Shown in pieces: positions 6,287 to 8,440 of a DNA stretch of 8,440 nucleotides; within the stretch, counting starts at the first letter, position 1, and each line of letters starts with the position of its first letter. The notes below the pieces were generated by a model. It was not told the origin of the DNA, did no database searches, and worked only from the letters and a program-made list of their open reading frames with translations. Made by a program: the position numbers and the translations under genes. Origin of the DNA: Candidatus Thiodiazotropha sp. (ex Gloverina cf. vestifex) (GTDB lineage Bacteria > Pseudomonadota > Gammaproteobacteria > Chromatiales > Chromatiaceae). Where the stretch lies: assembly GCA_025656435.1 (NCBI GenBank), contig JAHXHT010000092.1, positions 1 through 8,440 of the forward strand. Reading direction: 5' to 3'.

Positions 6287-7605
6287 ATGAAGATGATCTC
6301 TTTACCCAGGATGTCGCTGGAGAGTACCGCCCGCTAGCCGACCGCATGCGACCGAGAAACTTGGATGAGTTCGTCGGCCAGGGCCAGATTGTGTCTCAGG
6401 GAAAGCCGCTTCGGCGGGCGATCGAGGAGGACCGACTCCACTCGATGATCTTTTGGGGGCCTCCCGGTACCGGCAAGACCACCCTGGCGCGTCTCATCGC
6501 GCACCACTCCGGTGCTCAGTTTCTCAGCCTCTCCGCCGTCCTCTCTGGGGTAAAGGATATTCGCGCCGCAGTAGAGCAGGCAAAACTCTTTAAGCAGCAG
6601 TCTCAGCACCCGACTGTACTTTTTATCGATGAGGTTCATCGATTCAATAAGTCCCAGCAGGACGCTTTTCTACCTCATGTTGAAGATGGCACCGTGGTTT
6701 TTATCGGTGCCACCACCGAGAATCCCTCATTCGAACTGAACAATGCGCTCTTATCCCGGGCGCGTACCTATGTACTCAAGTCGCTGACCTCAACGGAGAT
6801 TGAGCAAATCATTGATCAGGCGCTGGGAGATTCGTCACGTGGCTTAGGGGAGGAGGGGGTATCTATTAGTGATGCGTCACGTCAATTATTGGCAGAAGCG
6901 GCGGACGGAGATGCCCGACGTGCCCTGAATCTGCTTGAGATCGCTGCAGACCTCAGTGAAACTGGAGAGATCGGCCTGGCCGTCGTGGAGGAGGTGGCCA
7001 GTGGTACTCTGAGAAGATTTGATAAGGGTGGAGAGGCCTTCTACGATCAGATCTCCGCCCTGCACAAGTCAGTTCGCGGTTCAGCTCCCGATGCGGCACT
7101 TTACTGGTTGGCTCGCATGATCGATGGGGGGTGTGATCCCTTATATGTCGCTCGTCGGGTAGTCCGCATGGCGTCTGAAGATATCGGGAATGCCGACCCG
7201 CGAGCCCTGGAATTGTCACTCAGTGCTTGGGAAACCCAGGAACGTCTCGGCAGTCCCGAGGGGGAGTTGGCCATCGCACAAGCTGTGGCCTATCTGGCCT
7301 GTGCGCCCAAGAGTAATGCAGTCTATATGGCTTGGAAGGCTGCACAAGCGGAGGCAAAGAGCTCAGGCTCACTGGAGGTTCCACTGCACTTGCGCAATGC
7401 ACCGACCAAGCTGATGAAATCACTCGATTATGGCAAAGCTTACCGCTATGCGCATGACGAACCCAATGGCTATGCTGCTGGCATATGCTATATGCCGGAG
7501 TCGTTGGCTGACCGTCATTTCTACCATCCAGTGGATCGAGGTTTAGAAATAAAGATTGCAGAGAAGCTAGCCTTTCTACGCAAGCTGGATGAGGATGCAG
7601 GATAA
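6283..7605 (+). CDS. rarA: Replication-associated recombination protein A (RarA/MgsA)
   Basis: RarA is a AAA+ ATPase related to clamp-loader subunits and to eukaryotic WRNIP1. It acts at stalled or gapped replication forks and binds SSB. The 440 aa compare with 447 in E. coli. Walker A GPPGTGKT is at 59-66. Walker B VLFIDEVHRFNK is at 112-123 (Asp116, Glu117), the sensor-1 region GATTEN at 142-147, and the arginine-finger motif SRAR at 158-161. The C-terminal half contains the helical tetramerisation region typical of the family (for example SVRGSAPDAALYWLARM). The ATG overlaps the lolA stop by four bases (ATGA, 6283-6286) and no good Shine-Dalgarno precedes it, so translation is probably coupled to lolA. 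In E. coli serS follows; here the gene is instead convergent with a DUF1287 gene. Confidence 0.97.
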   Translation: MNEDDLFTQDVAGEYRPLADRMRPRNLDEFVGQGQIVSQGKPLRRAIEEDRLHSMIFWGPPGTGKTTLARLIAHHSGAQFLSLSAVLSGVKDIRAAVEQAKLFKQQSQHPTVLFIDEVHRFNKSQQDAFLPHVEDGTVVFIGATTENPSFELNNALLSRARTYVLKSLTSTEIEQIIDQALGDSSRGLGEEGVSISDASRQLLAEAADGDARRALNLLEIAADLSETGEIGLAVVEEVASGTLRRFDKGGEAFYDQISALHKSVRGSAPDAALYWLARMIDGGCDPLYVARRVVRMASEDIGNADPRALELSLSAWETQERLGSPEGELAIAQAVAYLACAPKSNAVYMAWKAAQAEAKSSGSLEVPLHLRNAPTKLMKSLDYGKAYRYAHDEPNGYAAGICYMPESLADRHFYHPVDRGLEIKIAEKLAFLRKLDEDAG

Positions 7606-7646
7606 GCACATATCATTTTGTAGATTCTGGATTTTTGCTCTCATAA

Positions 7647-7725
7647 GGCCCAACACCTCCCTTGTTTCATTGCAACAATCGCTTGATCTATCTTGGAGAC
7701 GTCGGGCCTCACCGGTTGGCCCAAC
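7647..7725. repeat. Two copies of GTTGGGCC (minus strand)
   Basis: GGCCCAAC occurs at 7647-7654 and 7718-7725, and its near-complement GTCGGGCC at 7701-7708. On the minus strand the right-hand copy reads GTAGGTTGGGCC, with its TAG supplying the stop codon of the DUF1287 gene. Short GTAGGTTGGGC-type inverted repeats are, from memory, common between genes in several proteobacteria, so this may be one scattered intergenic repeat. I cannot confirm other copies from this window. Confidence 0.45.
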
Positions 7726-7736
7726 CTACAAGCGAT
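7678..7736 (-). terminator. Nested stem-loop at the 3' end of the DUF1287 gene
   Basis: On the minus strand GTTGGGCC (7725-7718) pairs with GGCCCGAC (7708-7701) as eight pairs including one G-U, around a 9-nt loop. An outer 8-bp pair, ATCGCTTG (7736-7729) with CAAGCGAT (7685-7678), encloses it; its left arm is the last codons of the gene. On the plus strand the inner stem has a C-A mismatch, so it folds better in the DUF1287 transcript. No U-run follows. It most likely ends or protects that transcript; rarA, arriving from the other side, has no other visible terminator. Confidence 0.5.
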
Positions 7737-8322
7737 ATGCTTTTGGTACGTACCGGTAGTGCCCGGTTATTTTATAACTGAAGAGCATGTCATCAAGCTT
7801 CGGGCCTGAACCGATATTATGTGCAATAAGTGGATTGCCCGTTCTGACCGATGTCTTGTGGGTCACTATACCAATGTGGGGCAAGTTGCCTGGCAGCATC
7901 CATGTAACAATATCTCCTGGGACATAATCCTGGTTATGTTCTGTTACCGGCAGGATTTCACCATATCGTGTGAAATATGTTTGCAGGTTAGGAACGCGTC
8001 GGTGATCTATGTTTCGGTCGGTGGAATCCAGACCCCAAATACGCGTTGAAGGATAGCTGCTGAAACTCTGGGTCATATCCTCATGCACTAATATTTGAAG
8101 GTCAGTACCTATTGCTCGATAGGATCTGATAACTAAATCGGTACAAACGCCGGTATTTGATGGTATATCGCCGTTAGGATAAGGGATTGCAAAGTACGAT
8201 CCATCGTAATGGACTTCGTGCATTGTGCGCGCGATGGCGGCAGCGACTAAGTCTCTTTCGAAGCCCTGACTCAATAAGTTTTGTGAGTACAGTAGGAAAA
8301 TAAAGAGTAGGAATCTCATCAT
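7726..8322 (-). CDS. Secreted DUF1287 (YijF-like) protein
   Basis: The 198-aa product resembles DUF1287 proteins such as E. coli YijF. Their reaction is not established to my knowledge. The spacing of a conserved Cys and His recalls NlpC/P60-type papain-like hydrolases. A short signal peptide covers about residues 1-19 (FLLFIFLLYS core), so the protein should be periplasmic. Family features seen are YPNGDIP (48-54), GVCTDLVIRSYRA (58-70) with candidate nucleophile Cys60, LVHEDM (78-83), NIDHRRVPNL (104-113), PGDIVTW (135-141) and LPHIGIV (147-153) with candidate base His149. A cell-wall hydrolase role is inference. Start at 8322 or the adjacent ATG at 8319; only a weak GAG precedes. Codons such as AGA, CTA, TTA and ATA make it visibly more AT-rich than the genes to its left. 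It stands where serS or crcB might be expected, suggesting later insertion. The stop TAG lies within the GTTGGGCC repeat. Confidence 0.88.
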   Translation of the reverse strand: MMRFLLFIFLLYSQNLLSQGFERDLVAAAIARTMHEVHYDGSYFAIPYPNGDIPSNTGVCTDLVIRSYRAIGTDLQILVHEDMTQSFSSYPSTRIWGLDSTDRNIDHRRVPNLQTYFTRYGEILPVTEHNQDYVPGDIVTWMLPGNLPHIGIVTHKTSVRTGNPLIAHNIGSGPKLDDMLFSYKITGHYRYVPKAYRL

Positions 8323-8338
8323 GGCTCGATAGAAAAGT

Positions 8339-8368
8339 ATTACAGTGGCTACTTAGGGAAGCTCTGAA
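8339..8368 (-). promoter_or_regulatory. Candidate sigma-70 promoter for the DUF1287 gene
   Basis: On the minus strand TTCAGA (8368-8363) and TGTAAT (8344-8339) are 18 bp apart and would start transcription roughly 10 bp before the gene. The -10 matches TATAAT at five of six positions and the -35 matches TTGACA at four of six. The -35 lies within the possible repeat edge at 8356 onward. Confidence 0.35.
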
Positions 8369-8440
8369 CGAATCGTTTGTCAGCGAACGTTTCCTCTCGC
8401 TTGCTTCAAAACTGCCATGAGCGAAGAAAAACAGTGCATT
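8356..8440. other. Right-edge segment, possible end of a repeated element
   Basis: From GGGAAGCTCTGAACG (about 8356) to the window end no complete gene is seen. GGGAAGCTCTG resembles, with one mismatch, GGGAAGCTGTG on the minus strand near 106-116. CGTTTG (8374-8379) and CGAACG (8384-8389) can form a small stem. The minus strand stays open in one frame from the edge to 8174, crossing the start of the DUF1287 gene. An ATG at 8417 opens a plus-strand frame that runs off the window but lacks a ribosome binding site. These signs are compatible with the tip of an insertion sequence or intergenic repeat but do not prove it. Confidence 0.25.

Noticed and set aside
8417..8440. Start of a new plus-strand gene at ATG 8417
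   Set aside because: Only eight codons are visible and there is no ribosome binding site.

Overview
The window looks like chromosomal DNA from a gammaproteobacterium. The core block, a leftward trxB followed by a rightward ftsK-lolA-rarA, matches the conserved gammaproteobacterial neighbourhood known in E. coli as trxB / lrp-ftsK-lolA-rarA-serS. The protein sequences and the moderately GC-rich codon use also fit this group. The genus cannot be fixed from the sequence; a free-living or symbiotic member of the Chromatiales or a relative is only a guess.

Layout. Positions 1-227 hold no convincing gene but contain a strong hairpin (35-63). Positions 228-897 (+) encode a YcgR-like flagellar-brake/PilZ c-di-GMP receptor that appears to be broken by a one-base frameshift near 308-318. 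A convergent hairpin terminator (899-923) separates it from trxB (947-1909, -), thioredoxin reductase. A 269-bp divergent spacer (1910-2178) contains a small hairpin in the trxB leader and a 10-bp palindrome just before ald. Alanine dehydrogenase ald (2179-3243, +) occupies the slot that lrp holds in E. coli. ftsK (3299-5611), lolA (5660-6286) and rarA (6283-7605) follow on the same strand, with lolA and rarA overlapping by ATGA. After rarA the expected neighbour (serS, or crcB) is absent. Instead there is a convergent, visibly more AT-rich gene for a secreted DUF1287 (YijF-like) protein (7726-8322, -). Its stop codon sits at the edge of a nested stem-loop built around the motif GTTGGGCC, which occurs again about 70 bp further on. 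The last ~95 bp may belong to a repeated element running off the window.

How the genes relate. trxB supplies reducing power to thioredoxin. ald interconverts alanine and pyruvate. ftsK pumps chromosome ends across the division septum. lolA carries lipoproteins through the periplasm, and rarA acts at stalled replication forks. The ftsK-lolA-rarA trio is a conserved positional cluster, probably one transcription unit, rather than a pathway. I see no CRISPR array, tRNA, rRNA, complete insertion sequence or recognisable defence system. Apart from the frameshifted PilZ gene, the ald-for-lrp arrangement and the structured repeats at the two edges, this is an ordinary housekeeping region.
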